From Oscheius dolichura (lineage: Eukaryota; Nematoda; Chromadorea; Rhabditida; Rhabditidae): a stretch of 64,000 nt of DNA. This document shows, piece by piece, positions 31,882 to 44,269 of the stretch. Below the pieces are notes generated by a model that did no database searches, had not been told where the DNA came from, and was given only the letters and a program-made list of their open reading frames with translations. The position numbers and the translations under genes are program-made. The stretch is from positions 3,224,001-3,288,000 of the forward strand of contig OW051496.1 of the NCBI GenBank assembly GCA_932521035.1, in the 5' to 3' direction. Numbering within the stretch: position 1 is the first letter of the stretch; each line of letters opens with the position of its first letter.

Positions 31882-34800
31882 CTAAACGGACGCTGAATCA
31901 CGTTCCGTATCCACTGCCTCAATAAGAGTCTTGAGGTCGCTGTTGAAATTGAGGAAGGCGGTGATCTCCACCAGTTGGCGCTCTGAGTCGGTAATCTTCT
32001 AAACATAGACGGTAATATTAATGTATAAATAGAATATGTACCTGCATTGATCTTATTACACGAATGACAGCCTTCTTCATTTCATCTATCTTTTCAATTT
32101 CTTGACGAACGGCATTCGGCTTGGGCTTCGTTGTCAGCATAGTCTTGAGCTGCTCGGTGAAGCGAGGAATGCCTTGTAGAAGCGAAGTTGGAGCAAGGAC
32201 ACAAAGCCGAGAAAGAACCAACATCGTCAACAATTTTATCTCGTGATTAGAATCCTAGAAGCTGACTGTAAAATTATGAAAATAGTTTACCTTCAATCCA
32301 TTATCCAAATTTAAAATAAATTCTTCCATGTTGATTTCACTAGTACAACGCTCGGCGATTGTAAACATGCTAAACAATAATTTCATAATAAAAATGTGCG
32401 AAACTAACCATTCGTATGCTGCTTTCCTAAGGTCTATTCCATCATCTACTTGATGTTTGAACGGTCCCATCTCGACTTCACGAATCAATTCTTTACGGAT
32501 CTTCGACTCAGCAAACACGGCTGGAAGAATCTCTCGCACATAAGAGCGCATCAGCTGCGTTCTTTTGTAGAGCAAAGCGTTGAGAACAATTAATCCAATC
32601 CGACGAACCCGGATATCACTGTCGCTAATAGCATCGCCGATCGTTTCTAAAAAAATTTATAAATAACTTGCAGAAACGAGAAAGAACTTACTCAAATATG
32701 GAGCAAGCATCTTATTCTGAATATTATTTCCATCGAAAACAATTGTCTTAAATGCAGACACTGCTGTATATCTTGTATTAACATCAGAATCACCAACTAG
32801 TTTCTAAATTTAAAAAGCAAATAGAAATTGGTTGTCGTACAAACCTGTAGAGCTTGCAGTCCTTCAGCAGGAGTATCATCACAAAGTTTACCGATGCAAT
32901 CTGCGGTGATCGTACGAATACTTTCCTCGGTACTGCTTGCATATCCTACCAAGACGGGCCAAATCTTGGTGACATCTTCGTCTTCTAACTTCCTGCTGGA
33001 CAGAACTTCTTTGATCGCGTGCAACAATGGCAACTGCGATGTAGTGGAACCACTTAGTTCTTTGATGATGAAAGGCAAATAACGAGTGGGATTTCCAGCA
33101 GCTAATGCACCAAGGGCCTGGGCAGCTACGATGCGAAGTTCATCGTTTTGAGAAGATAAGATCGAAGAAAGCAGCTTTTCTGGATTAATTTCCACTCCGT
33201 TGTAGACTTCAGGGAAAGTATGGCCAAGCTCTCCTATGGTCAAAATGGAAAATAGCCTTTCATTGTTGTTTGCAGATTTCAGATGACCAATTAGCTGATT
33301 TACAAGTTGCAATGCCTGAAAAAAAGGAGAGTAATTTACAAAACAAAAATTTAACGAACGCTTTCTTTATCACCAAGAGCAGCGGCAATATCGGCTGTAG
33401 CCATGGCAATTGATTTATATGCTTGACGAGGAAGATTTGGTTTATCGTAAACCGGAGAAGTCAAGTCGTCCAAAAGCGATTCATATTTCTTTCCATTTTT
33501 CATGAGCTCCTTAGCCAATGAGGTACTTGTTTGAATGGCGAGGCGAAGAGTGCTCCCACAGAGCAAATGAGATTCCAACAATTTTACAAGCGATGGTAAG
33601 AAACTAGGATCATAAAGACCAATTTGCAGAGCTCCTAAAATAGGTTTTAAATAATAATAAAAAAGATTGAGCAAACCTTCCATGCATTGCAAAGCCTTAT
33701 GAGCAACTAATAGATCCGAGTCATTTAGAAGTGTGGGAAGGCCAGCGACAAGACGTGTGATGCCTCCAGCTTTATTGTATGCATGTTGATTATTAAAAAT
33801 AGTAACGGCCAACTCCAGGATAGTATTCTAAAAAATAAGTTAAAGAAATTTACAACAAAAAAATTATATACCTGCAGGTCAACAACAGAATCTCTTGTGC
33901 GAGTAGTACCTCCTCCGGAATTTTTCTCAATTAGATTGGCAAGATTTCCAATAACACCGTCAACTTGGGTAGCAAAAAGATCCCGAGCATTGGAATTTCC
34001 AGCTACGGCTTTTAAAGCTTGTAAAGCAGAAATGGTAGTATTCTGATCAATAGCCGGACGTTCAGCAATCTCTGTGAGCAGTGTCAGCAGTCTTTCTTCT
34101 TTGGGATTTGTTAGATTTGCAAGCCTTCCCAAATAATTACCAGTAGCGCTAATAGCGGCATGTAAAATCTCCTAAAATGATAATGGCAAAAAGAAATTAA
34201 AATAACGTACATTATCTCCGTGGTTCTTTTGAAGCAACTGTTCCAGTAAAGTATAAACAGTATCAATATGGGGAGCAGCACTATTAGGGTCGGCATTTTT
34301 AGCTGCTTCCAAAACAACTGCGTAACGGCTTAGGACATGTATGGCTTCCGAGACAATCTAAACAATAACATGATGCAATTTAATGAAATACTACCTTATA
34401 GAAGTTATCATCCACGGCCTTCACAAGAATCTCAGTGAGCTGTGGAACATGATGGAAGAAGGCAGTCGGCTCGTGGGTCTTCAAAGTGGCTGTGATGAAT
34501 TGCAAGACAAGCATCTTGATTTGTGATCCTCCATTTTTATCATCCAGCCCCGCTTTTACACAATTCACGAAGAAGTCTCCCGTAAACTGGTTCGGAAGAG
34601 CTTTAGTAAGCTCCATCAGGAGTTCGAACGAAACTGAGCGGGTAATGGTAGTCTTCTTTTCAATCATTTTTGACAATCCTCCAATGAGTTTAGGCAGCAA
34701 TTTCTCCAGCTCTTGGCGAGCAGCAATTTGTTCTTTTGAAGCTTCCGTCATACCAGCAACATCTCCAAAACTGTCAATCTGAAGAATAAATAAAATGGTG

Positions 34801-36424
34801 AAATAGAACAAATCCGCACATTTTGAGATCCTCGCTCGGGGAGGAATTTATTCACTTGGACCGTCATCTCTTTCAATGCGTGAACAATTTCAAGAAGCAC
34901 ATGATCTTCACGGTCCTTCATTCTTTCAACCAGTTTTGGAGCCACAACTGTCTGCCAATTCAATAGTTTTGCTCCGGTATTATCCAAATATTTGACCTGA
35001 ATGAATGCCGTAAAGCAGAAATCAAAATTACTACCTCAGTGGCTAAGGCTTTCGCACATGCTCTGCGAACTTTCCAACTGAGATCATCGTCCGTATCAGA
35101 GTATTGGTTATCCTCATCATCTTCCCAATCAGCATCTTGAGTGTCCATTTCTTCGTCTTCATCGCCGATACAATAGTTAGGATCATGGCTTAGGTATTGC
35201 AAAAGGATCTAAACATAGCTTTTGAAAAATAATCCTTTCTTGTTTACCTTTCGAATCTCAGATTGGTATTGGGCTATGTTTCCAGCGCAGAAGTAGAGGA
35301 ATGTCTCCAATGTGGTCAGAACTGCTTCTCGATTATCTTCATCTTCTGTATCATTACAAATAACTTTCAATTTTGGAAGAATCTTTAAGCTGTATGAAAA
35401 AGAAAAACGATAATGCTTACTTCAGAGAGGTAAAGTGAAAATTGGCTTCCGCGGGATCTACAGACATAATTAGCGGCCATCACATAATTTCGCAGCATCA
35501 GTTGATCTTTAGGTTTAGAATTTAACCTGAATTTAGGTAGATGCTAAATCAGAAGATCGCGAACCATTTGAAGATGTTCTCAACGGCTTCCTTGAAGAGT
35601 TCATTGTCGCAACAAGCAGTTAAACTTCCAAGTGCCATTGTCGCTCTTTTTCTGCTCATACTGCGCCCGGTTAATATCCATTTATTGATTACATCGAGAG
35701 TCTGGAAATACATGGTAAAACGAAGAATTAAAGCAATGCACTTTTCCATGATAAGCTGACAGCTTTGTACCGTAGCGAAGTAACAATTCCGAAATGATGT
35801 CTACTAGTTCACTAGCCATGCTCTCATCAGTATTTTCTAGAAATGTAATGATAAAAATAACGCGAAATCCAAACCTAGCAGGAGTACCAGCTTGGGGTAC
35901 AGTTCTTTGACAGCATTTGTAGTATTTTCGCCACCTTTGGCAGGGCTCAGCTGGTTAACAACAGTCTTCAGAGCTGTGCAATATATTTCGCCGCTTTTTG
36001 TATTGATCATATCTGACAGACTTGTAGCAAGGAAGATTAGCTATAAGAATTATAATCCAACACACAGAAACAAGCATACACAATCTTTGTTTTTGATTCT
36101 TGTTGTGAGATGTCCAATTGCTCTGATTACAATATTTTGAACTTCGCTGCTTTTGTCTTCTAGGAGTTTCAAAAGATGACGGCATGTCTAGAAATGTGAT
36201 ATTGAAAGAAATTCACAAAATCCAACCTTTTTCTCTCCATCGTCATCTAAAACAATTTCTCCTTTCTCAGTTTCATTCATTAAGTCGGATACAGCCATAT
36301 AACGAAGATCCTACAAGCAGTATTTAACTAGAACTTATGGAAATATTACCTTGTCCACTGACAACATCCTCTCTAATATCGTACCCAGTTTGTATGGACT
36401 AGAGGTGCTTGTCTGCCTCGACAT
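31882..36424 (-). CDS. cand-1: CAND1, cullin-associated NEDD8-dissociated protein
   Basis: Many exons on the minus strand separated by introns of about 40-60 bp. It starts [20 protein letters not shown] (36350-36424), continues [19 protein letters not shown] (36227-36310) and [19 protein letters not shown], and ends [20 protein letters not shown] with TAG at 31882-31884. Diagnostic CAND1 signatures are the acidic insert with [20 protein letters not shown] before [13 protein letters not shown] (35040-35200), and [20 protein letters not shown] in the C-terminal TIP120 region (about 32410-32510). It is a HEAT-repeat solenoid that wraps un-neddylated cullin-RBX1 and exchanges substrate receptors of SCF ligases. 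Coverage from end to end looks complete, at about the family's ~1,230 residues. I did not check every splice site individually. Confidence 0.92.
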
Positions 36425-37424
36425 TTCTGGAAATTGGTAAGATGATAGAAGCAAGGTGACTAAAGTTCAAAAGCGAGTATCACAAAAAATCAATGCAAAC
36501 AGCGCGAAAGCGTTGAGAAATAGCAGGCAATGCGTCTGAAATCGTATCTGTAAATATAGATTGGCTTTGTCATATGTGTAATCAAATTCTGGTTTCTACC
36601 ATTATTTGAAAAATTATTTACAGGCGTGTGTTATATTTCCAGAGGGCATAAACGAAAGCAGTACGAAAATCGTGAAAGGGAAACTACGATGAAGCGATTT
36701 TTCTATAGAAACAAATAACAGGGCATGCGATAATGAAACTTCTGTTGTTTCTTTGTCAACATTCTAAAAGCTGAATATTGCGTGTTGTAGATAGAGGCTC
36801 TTTCATTCTATTGTACTTATAACAAATTGCAACATATAACTACACCTACAAATAAAGACAAAACAATGAAAACAAACCGAGGGAGAGGGAAGTGAAATTA
36901 GGATCGAGGATCGAGATTTCAAGAAAAAAAATTTCAATTTTCCTTTCACTTTTCACGCGCTTTTACGTATTTGCCCTCTAATTTTTTGATTTCAAACTTG
37001 TGAACCAAGTTTTGATGACAAAATTGATATGTTTCTATCACAAGAAGGCTTCGCCGCGTCAGAAACGCGGCCCCCCAGCCTATCAGCGTTTTCCGTCTCT
37101 TAATTTTAATTTTTAAATTTCCGAAAATGTTCAACAAAGGGCCGAGCTATAATTACAAATGCGAATCGAGCCGTCGTTAGTGTTTTACACATGCAAAAGT
37201 AGTGGCAAGAAGAATAAAACTCAAAAATATAGAAAAGCAAGAGGTTTGATCACCGCGGGGGTCGAACTTGCAGCTCTAGTTTGAACGCGCGCGCGCCCGG
37301 CGTGGGCTGTGACGGACAGACAGACACCCTGGCGTTTTGTATATTTAGGATCTTTTGGATATAGAAAATTTTATTTGCTTACAAGCCGTAACGGGCGCCT
37401 TCGGCGCCCTCGGCTTGACTGTGC
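36425..37424. other. CAND1 upstream region, no gene
   Basis: This AT-rich stretch has no coding features and contains the CAND1 promoter. From about 37260 the sequence turns GC-rich (CGCGCGCGCCCGGCGTGGGC) with a GACGGACAGACAGACA run, marking the edge of a repeat also present near 50510-50760. Confidence 0.4.
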
Positions 37425-37570
37425 CTTGCTCCCCCAGCGCCGGCTCCCCTTGCTCCAGCACTGACCTTTCCTTCCCTAGCGCCAACTCCACTTCCCCTAG
37501 CACCGGCTCCCCATTGCCCAGCGCCAACTCCCCTTGCCCAGTGTCTCTGCCTCCCGAGCTGCCCTCCTGC
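37425..37570. repeat. Degenerate 21 bp minisatellite
   Basis: Five to six units of about 21 bp beginning GCGCCGGCTCCCCTTGC or GCGCCAACTCC. On the minus strand this is a seven-residue repeat (GELALGN, GEPVLGE, VELALGK, ERSVLEQ, GEPALGE). A shorter homologous sequence (TCCCCCAGCGCCGTATTCCC) lies near 50540 in the same flanking context, so it belongs to a dispersed repeat; a protein-coding role is unlikely. Confidence 0.7.
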
Positions 37571-37577
37571 CCAGCGA

Positions 37578-38207
37578 GATGATCTTGCACCGATCTCTAG
37601 TCATTTTCTTGTCGGAATAATAGTTGACCGTCGAATTTTATTCCTAAAATGTTCGTGCTCTAAAATGTAACTTTTTTGTTTCGAGTTCTACCACGATATA
37701 CGATCGCTAGTCACATTCATCTCGGTGAGCTGATTCGAATGATATAAAAAATTTCCCAAATTGACCATGTTTTCATAGAGAACGCCCCGGTTTTATGAAG
37801 GGAGTAGACCGTTTTTTTACAATGCGCGGGGCGCCCAAAAACTCTAAAATCTTCATTTCGCTTCCAATTCGGCCGTTCTTGGTTCCAAACGATTCCTCTC
37901 ATTGAGCTGAATCCACTAAAATCAAAACTGGCCATATTGGAAATAGCCAGGTGCCACAAGAGCGCGAAAATTATGACCACTTTTCTGCACCAAACCGGGC
38001 CTTTCTCTATGAAAAGATGGGCAATTTGGGAAATTTTTTATATCATTCGAATCAGCTCACCGAGATGAATGTGGCTAGCGATTGTATATCGTGGTAGAAC
38101 TCGAAACAAAAAAGTTACATTTTAGAGCACGAACATTTTAGGAATAAAATTCGACGGTCAACTATTATTCCGACAAGAAAATGACTAGAGATCGGTGCAA
38201 GATCATC
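37578..38207. repeat. Palindromic element with ~220 bp arms
   Basis: Arms starting GATGATCTTGCACCGATCTC and ending in its inverse (GAGATCGGTGCAAGATCATC) are near-identical over about 220 bp each, with a ~180 bp spacer. No transposase ORF. A fragment of the left arm (TTGCACCGGCCTCTAGTCAT) recurs near 50592. Confidence 0.8.
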
Positions 38208-40355
38208 TTAAATTTGTTAAGCTATAATCGATTCCCACGCTGGAATTCCAGTAAATGAAGTAACTTTCCGTCAAAATGAATACGGCAAAACACGAACCAT
38301 TATGTATGCATTACGGTACATATCATCAAAGCTTATTCCAGAGCGATTATCCCTTAGAATTTTCTGGATAGCACTCTCTAGGCTTTCCAATACTCGAGCA
38401 ATTTACGCTTCATCGAGATTCTACTAAAAAAGTGGAAAATGAGATATGCGACTTTTCCAATTTTTCTTCGAATAAACTTGTTTATGTTGGACTAGAAGTG
38501 CCCAGTTGTTATGGAAGACGCCCTTGTGGAAGGGGCGCCTTGGCCGGCCGGCGGCCGTTTTGTGTTGGCGGAGGCTCCGCGTTAGAGTCTCCCCGGCTCC
38601 GTTGGTTTTGGAACTTTACAAAAGAAAGGCTTGGCCATTCTGACCGCCGGCTGACCGAACCCGGCTGGCTATGGAAAAAGGGCTTAACTTTGGTAAAGTG
38701 CTGTCGATTCCTCACTGTAAAAATAATAAAATAAATTGTAAAAAACAAAACGGACCTCATCGCTCTTTAAATATGGAGAAATATGGATAGAACTAACTTT
38801 CCAGCAACACAATTACAAAAAGACGTCTTTCCAATGCAAGTATCATGTCGTGCAATCAAGATTGGAACTCTAATTGAACTGGTAACATAAGTAGATGCTC
38901 TAAAAAATATGAAATAGACAAAAATGATAGCATTACTAACTTCGAGCAACATCGTTATAAAAAGGCGTTTTCAATTGTTTGAATTCTTGTGATTCTACTT
39001 GGAATAAATTGCTGCAACGGTGCTGCTCCTCTAAAATAGACACAATACATCATAAATATAGCAACAATAAGGAATAAATAGCTGAAAGAAACATAGCAAT
39101 AATTATAAACGTACCAATATCTTCTTCGTCTGTTATTTTCATTCTTTTGAAGTTTTCTCTTGAATAAACTAGTCCTGCCGTGGTATCATCTTGATGCCTA
39201 TAATATAATCTATAATATTACATATAAAAACATGAGCAAATACAAGAAAAACGATCACAAAAGTAACTTCTAATCAAGAAAATGAAAAAAAATAAGATTT
39301 TGAAAAAATACGTAAGGGTCTGACGCAAAATTGCAGAAAAAGTTCCAAAACGTCCAGATTTGATTCTAGCGAGCTTCCACCTGTCCCGGTTTCAATCCGT
39401 CTCGATTTCAATCCGTCGTTTTCCATTCCAACCTGGTTTAAAACTTTCCCAGTTTCAAAATGAAAGTTTCAAAACGTCCAGATTTCAAAATATCCAGGTT
39501 CTAACCCATTCATTTTTCGTAACATACCGGTTTGAAAACGTCGATTTCCCATAGTAGGGGTGCCCCCAGATATCGACGTATATTTATCTCTCAATTTCAG
39601 ATTTCACACAATATGGTGCTTCTCCAGGTTCTGAGTCGACGGATTGAAGTTCCATGTCTAGGAGTCAGTCGGCAAAAGGGTAAGCCGTAGTTTTTCTGGT
39701 CTTCGGAACGAGATTTCGGTCTATTTCCCATCACCCTTTTAGCAATAAAATAAGGTTTTTGTATGAAAGCCAAATCGAACCTCGGTCTCTGCTATTGATC
39801 CTGCAGCTGTTCCTTGCCCGTCTACTTTTTTGGCCGGCAAGGAAAGAGGCAGAGAGAGAGCATTGAAACACTGGCCGGCCGAGAATCACGCGATCAGGTC
39901 TTTTTCTTCCTCCGAAGACTGTGCACGTCAATGGCAGGGAACAGAGATTACTTTTCTGGAGAGACTCAGAGAGCCTGATTGACATCCCGGTCACCAGTCT
40001 CGCTGTAATCTCACCGTTCATTTCATTTCTCTCCCCGGGTTTCTCAATCCCCTCTACATTTCCAATAACGATGAAACAAAGGGGTTTTCTCATTTTTGTG
40101 CAGCGTCTCTTCCATTTCTGCAAGTTTTCCTATAAAAACATTCGATATCTTTATTCTATGGGTTTCACAAATGGTTTAGTTCCTTGAAATTCGACGGGAA
40201 ACGAGGTTATCAATTTGATAATGTGTCTTCCGATAGTCGTTGTAGTTCCTGGAATAGCTTTTATAAGAAGACGCAATTCTCCCCATCTTGCTTATTTACT
40301 GCTTTACTGATCATTCTTTTTTGTTCAACCTTTCTTCAAAAATATTAATTTTCAG
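38208..40355. other. Repeat-rich spacer
   Basis: No gene is supported. A GC-rich block at 38480-38600 (GGAAGACGCCCTTGTGGAAG) has an inverted, diverged copy at about 47930-47995. A block of TTTCAAAACGTCCAGATTTC-type imperfect repeats runs from 39345 to 39550. The ATG at 39614 (MVLLQ, then gttctg) could be a first exon of the protease that follows, but this is speculative. Confidence 0.4.
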
Positions 40356-41910
40356 GTGACGAAAATTGCCAGCATTCTTATGTTTATAGCCTACGTGCAC
40401 GGCAAACCCCCGTCTTCCTTGGATCCCCAAAAAGAAGGTAAGAAAATTCGGTTTTTAGATTAAAAATAAATTACAGTACCTAAACATGATTCCGGTTCCA
40501 AGTTGCCTGCGCCGTCCTCCCCTTCTTCCGCTGCTACCCTACCCGAGCCTCTTCATCGCCGGATCAGATATCGGTGTGTTATTTTAGTTGATAATTAGAT
40601 ATCCAAAACTTTCAAATATTTGAAGTAAAAAGGCTGAATTTATGGTATGGATGCGAGACTGTCTGCCAGGCATGTGATTCACAATCTCACTGTTTTTTCG
40701 ATAATCTGTTAAATAATGCACGAGATTAGAGGTCTTTAAAATCATTTGTTAGAAATAAATAGAGGCTTCATAAGTTTTGTGATGTACAAAGTGTATAGCC
40801 GGGGCATTTTGACTGAGCCACGCATCTGCTAAAGGCGTTTATTAAAGGTTGTTCATAATGATCTAAAAGTTTACAATTGAAAGCTTTACAGACGCAATCT
40901 ACATAATTATGATCGTCGACGGTACCACTTGGCATATAGAGAATTCCGGGAAGTATACGGTGAGTCAAAAAAGGGAATATCTCAAAAATTCAGCTGCGTT
41001 GAAGTAAGATAAAATTTGGTTACTTAGACTTTTTTGAAAGAAAACGAGCCAATACAAAAAGAGGAACACATGTGAATTTTTGACTTGAAGGTTTTCTGAC
41101 TATTTAAAAATGAAAAAGACTATAAAAAGATAATTCCAGAGCGACACTTCACAAGCCATGCTGAGGAGCTTGAAAGAAGACGACTTTTTGAAAATATGTT
41201 GGACAGTATTTACAGATCGAAGAATCCCAACCGCGGCGTTACCATGTTCGCCGATTGGGTATTGCATTTGAGGAGACGACAACAAAACTCAGCTTTCAGC
41301 GGCCAAGTGAACGAAAGGCATATGGTTGTATTCTTCAAAAAGAGGGGCGTCGTTGGATAAACCAATCAACTCCGGTTTTGGATCTACCGTACGATGATTT
41401 GCCGGCCAATTATACTTGTGAAGGGCTTACCAAGGCGAAGAACCAAAGAACCTGTGGAGCCTGTTACGCTTTTGTTGCTGCGGCCATTGTGAAAATAAAG
41501 CATAACCAAAGGGACGGAACAAAGGCTACAATTGATTTATTATCAATCTTAATTTATTCCCTCAAAAAATAGTGACCAAAAAAGAACGTGTCGTTTTTGT
41601 ATAGGGTCCTCTATCATAAGAATAACTTCTAAACTTTCGACCCTTTTAGTTGAAATTTTATAAAATACAAGATTTTCAATAAAAACATTATATTTTTCAG
41701 CACAGCTGCTCGGTACAGCAGATTATTAACTGCAGTAGAGGTTTTGGAACCCCCGGCTGCGCAGAAGGCGGTGATCTGGGCGATGATTTCGACTGCCTGT
41801 TTAATATCGAAGGTCTCAATGGTCGACGCTCATACCCCTATGAAAACAAGGATACCGGTCCATGCCGTTATGATCCGACAAAAAGGGCGAACAATACTAG
41901 TAACCAGTAA
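40356..41910 (+). pseudogene. Papain-family (C1A) cysteine protease, broken
   Basis: Readable exons: 40356-40439 (signal-like KIASILMFIAYVHG), 40477-40575 (Pro/Ser-rich), 40892-40959 (YHLAYREFREVY), 41140 onward (ERHFTSHAEELERRRLFENM, an I29 inhibitor prodomain), then the mature start with NQRTCGACYAFVAAAI, where the CGACYAF cysteine is the catalytic one, and 41701-41910 (SCSVQQIINCSRGFG, GCAEGG, YPYENKDTGPC). Damage: the frame shifts by one base at about 41241 between MFAD and LGIAFEETTT. The gene ends at 41910 inside a GGTAACC repeat, so the parts with catalytic His and Asn are absent. No phase-matching donor was found before 41701. It was probably an intact cathepsin-like gene before repeat insertion. 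Confidence 0.7.
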
Positions 41911-42012
41911 CCAGGTACCTCCCCGACCTTGGTAACCAGGTGAGGTAACCATCCCGACCGGTTACTAACTGAACTTAGTAACCAAGGTACCTGGTGAAGT
42001 AACCAAATCTAG
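41890..42012. repeat. GTAACC/GGTTAC repeat with inverted halves
   Basis: Clusters of GTAACCAGGTACC, GGTAACCATCCC and CCGGTTACTAAC in both orientations form a short hairpin-prone block. It follows directly on the last readable codon region of the protease, so it marks the insertion or rearrangement point. Confidence 0.6.
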
Positions 42013-42269
42013 AAGATGGGATTTCTTTGATTTTGATGACAACTCACCTTGTTTGCGTTACTTGTCGATCGTATTTTTACCTTTTTTGATAATTTCTGGT
42101 ATTATCTGAATCTAGAAATCATGGGGAATCCGATGCCGTAACTTTTATTTCACGAGGATGGATGCCAGCTGAGTTATAAGCTAAAGTAAGGCAAAAGTGA
42201 ATTTGTTCATAAAATCAAAGTTGCGTAAGATCTAGTAGGTTCTTATACGTCGCCGCTACTCTTTGATAG

Positions 42270-42540
42270 TATATTTATATGTTTGTTATATTTTTATCAT
42301 GACTATTATATATTTCCGGGTCAGAAAAATGTGAAGAAGATGTGCTATGTTATAAAGCTTGAGATATAAGAAAACTAAAGATATATTTATTAAATGAATT
42401 GTATATCATACTGTTGATGTTGATCTCTAAAATCAATTAGTGTGATGTTATTTCTAATGTTTTCAATGTCTATCATGTTTAAATAAGCCTAGGATTATAC
42501 TAAAACAGAAATGTACGCTATCCCATATATTAAAGCGCTA
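42270..42540 (+). repeat. Dispersed repeat, copy A
   Basis: The segment around GGTCAGAAAAATGTGAAGAA followed by TTATAAAGCTTGAGATATAA matches 43290-43560, 60966-61110 and, more distantly, 44620-44830. The downstream TAGGATTATACTAAAACAGA matches 53700. It is an interspersed family without coding capacity. Confidence 0.6.
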
Positions 42541-42576
42541 TGGTCTCCGTTTGTGTAGCGGTGCGTTGACATGTCG

Positions 42577-42910
42577 AGATTTTTATAGCGCAGTGGCTAA
42601 GAGGCCGGGCGCGGTCGGAGAGGTCGCGGGTTCGAACCCCACCCCCCGTCAAACCTTTTTGCTATTTTGTTTTGAGGCCCTCGATACTTTCCAAGTGTTC
42701 CTGAAGTATTTTTCGCTGCGGGACCTGTTCGTGGTGGGACCTTAACCCGTAGGTCGAGGGGTCGGTTCCTCCTTCAGTCAACTTCTTTTGCTTTGTTTGT
42801 TTAGAATTTTTGTTTGGATAGAAAACATTTTCTTTGCAGGACCCGATCGTGGTGGGACCCCAACCCACAGGGCGACGGTTCGGTCGGCGTCTTTTGTTTT
42901 GTCTATATAG
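42577..42910 (+). repeat. Tandem of three tRNA-like cassettes
   Basis: First cassette: A-box-like TAGCGCAGTGGCTAAGAGG and B-box GGTTCGAACCCC (about 42584-42645), then TTTTTGCTATTTTG. The second (about 42725-42775) and third (about 42850-42895) share TCGTGGTGGGACC...AACCC, a GGTCGGTTCC/GGTTCGGTC block and T-rich TCTTTTG(C/T)TTTG. Acceptor stems do not pair, so these are not functional tRNA genes but look like RNA polymerase III promoter-derived repeat heads. Confidence 0.5.
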
Positions 42911-43289
42911 CCCTAACTGCAATTGTTGCAAATTACAAAATCGCTGACGGGGTGATATCAGGATGGTGCGGGAGAACGAGGAAGAATAGGGGCGCGGAAG
43001 AAGGGGACAGAGGAGCTGGGCATAGAACAGTGAGAGAAGGAAATGCGAAAGGGATTCGGCGGAGAAAGGGAAGAAGAGCACGGGGGACCGGACGCCGTGA
43101 GTCAGAAAAGGGGAAGAGAGTGCCCAGGGAGTTGGGGGAAGAGGGGAAGGGGCTTCCAAGCGCAAGGTAAAACCACAGTTGGCGCAGCCAACGTCCAGCC
43201 GAAGACCCCCCACAGGGGGGTCGAAACGGCTGGTAATTACTGTGATATCAATAAGTATACTGCCGTAGTACTCGATATATGATTTTTTT

Positions 43290-43560
43290 TTCATCTACTT
43301 CTTATCTTTATAACACTTGTTACTATTATTTTTATATATTTTCAGGTCAGAAAAATGTGGGAAAGAAGATAGGATAAATTATAAAGCTTGAGATGAAGAC
43401 TAACTGAAGTAATATTTATAAAACGCTTCATATGCCTCCGTTTGGAGTTATTCCTCTCAAATCAATTCGTGTGATGCTGTTTTGATTGTTTTCAATGTTT
43501 TTTTATATTGAAAGAGGTTTGAACTTACCCTAGAATATAACTATAAGTTAGAACAACGAT
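43290..43560 (+). repeat. Dispersed repeat, copy B
   Basis: Same family as 42270-42540: TCATCTACTTCTTATCTTTA, GGTCAGAAAAATGTGGGAAA and TTATAAAGCTTGAGATGAAG appear in the same order. The copy at 60966-61110 starts at the matching point. Confidence 0.65.
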
Positions 43561-43662
43561 AGCAGACAGAGTTTCGGATGTTAGTTATATATAAACTTCG
43601 TTTTTCTTTAGAATTTGTTATTTCCTTTCATAATTGTGTACATTCTTATGCAATAATAGGTA

Positions 43663-44243
43663 TAGTCCGTTTCCAATCTCGGGTTTTCCGGCTACGGGAC
43701 CTTTTCCCAGGCCTTTAAATAATTCACGCTCGCGCTACGTTTTTTTTTGTTTTACTTTTTGCTTCTAACACGGTTTTTTGGCTGTTTTCTTACCTTTTTA
43801 CCCATGCTTCTGCTATATGATACTCAAAGGACTCTCGGAGGATCGGTTTGCTAACGGTTAGTTCACATCTTGATACTTCGCCGCCTGATACACCTTCCTA
43901 ACGGATGTACTGCTGCTCCTCATGTAGAGCATTACTAAAGATGGAGCCTATAGCATTCGAACGTATCAGAGCAAGAAGAAATGGAAAAGAAAAGGAAAAA
44001 CCAAGAAGAATCCGAATTTCCCAGCTGAAAATGGATTTTTTCGTTAATTTTGTTCTCTTACCGTGTAATACCCAATTTTTCTTCTTTCTAAGAACCATAA
44101 CCGAACTAATAAACATCTTATACTCAATAAAAACATGAAAAATTGAAAAAGAAGCAGAAAAGAAAACGTAGCGCGAGCGTGAATAATTTAAAGGACTGGG
44201 AAAAGGTCCCGTAGCCGGAAAACCCGAGATTGGAAACGGACTA
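43663..44243. mobile_element. Inverted-repeat element (TAGTCCG termini), 581 bp
   Basis: Termini TAGTCCGTTTCCAATCTCGG and its inverse are flanked by TA on both sides (43661-43662, 44244-44245). The arms are at least 90 bp and include CGTAGCGCGAGCGTGAAT. No ORF with transposase features. TA target and TAGTC start are shared with the 51596-51950 element, suggesting mariner-like mobilisation. Confidence 0.8.
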
Positions 44244-44269
44244 TAGGTTAGATGACACAGAAACAAAAA

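Noticed and set aside
37345-37590. Repeat-containing protein with GEPALGE units
   Set aside because: Explained by a 21 bp minisatellite within a dispersed repeat; no start context or conservation.
42577-42655. Functional tRNA gene
   Set aside because: The 5' sequence does not pair with the 3' CCCCCCGTCA end; treated as a tRNA-like repeat head.
42662-43294. 210 aa minus-strand ORF
   Set aside because: It covers tRNA-like and simple repeats; Ser/Pro/Leu-rich without domains.
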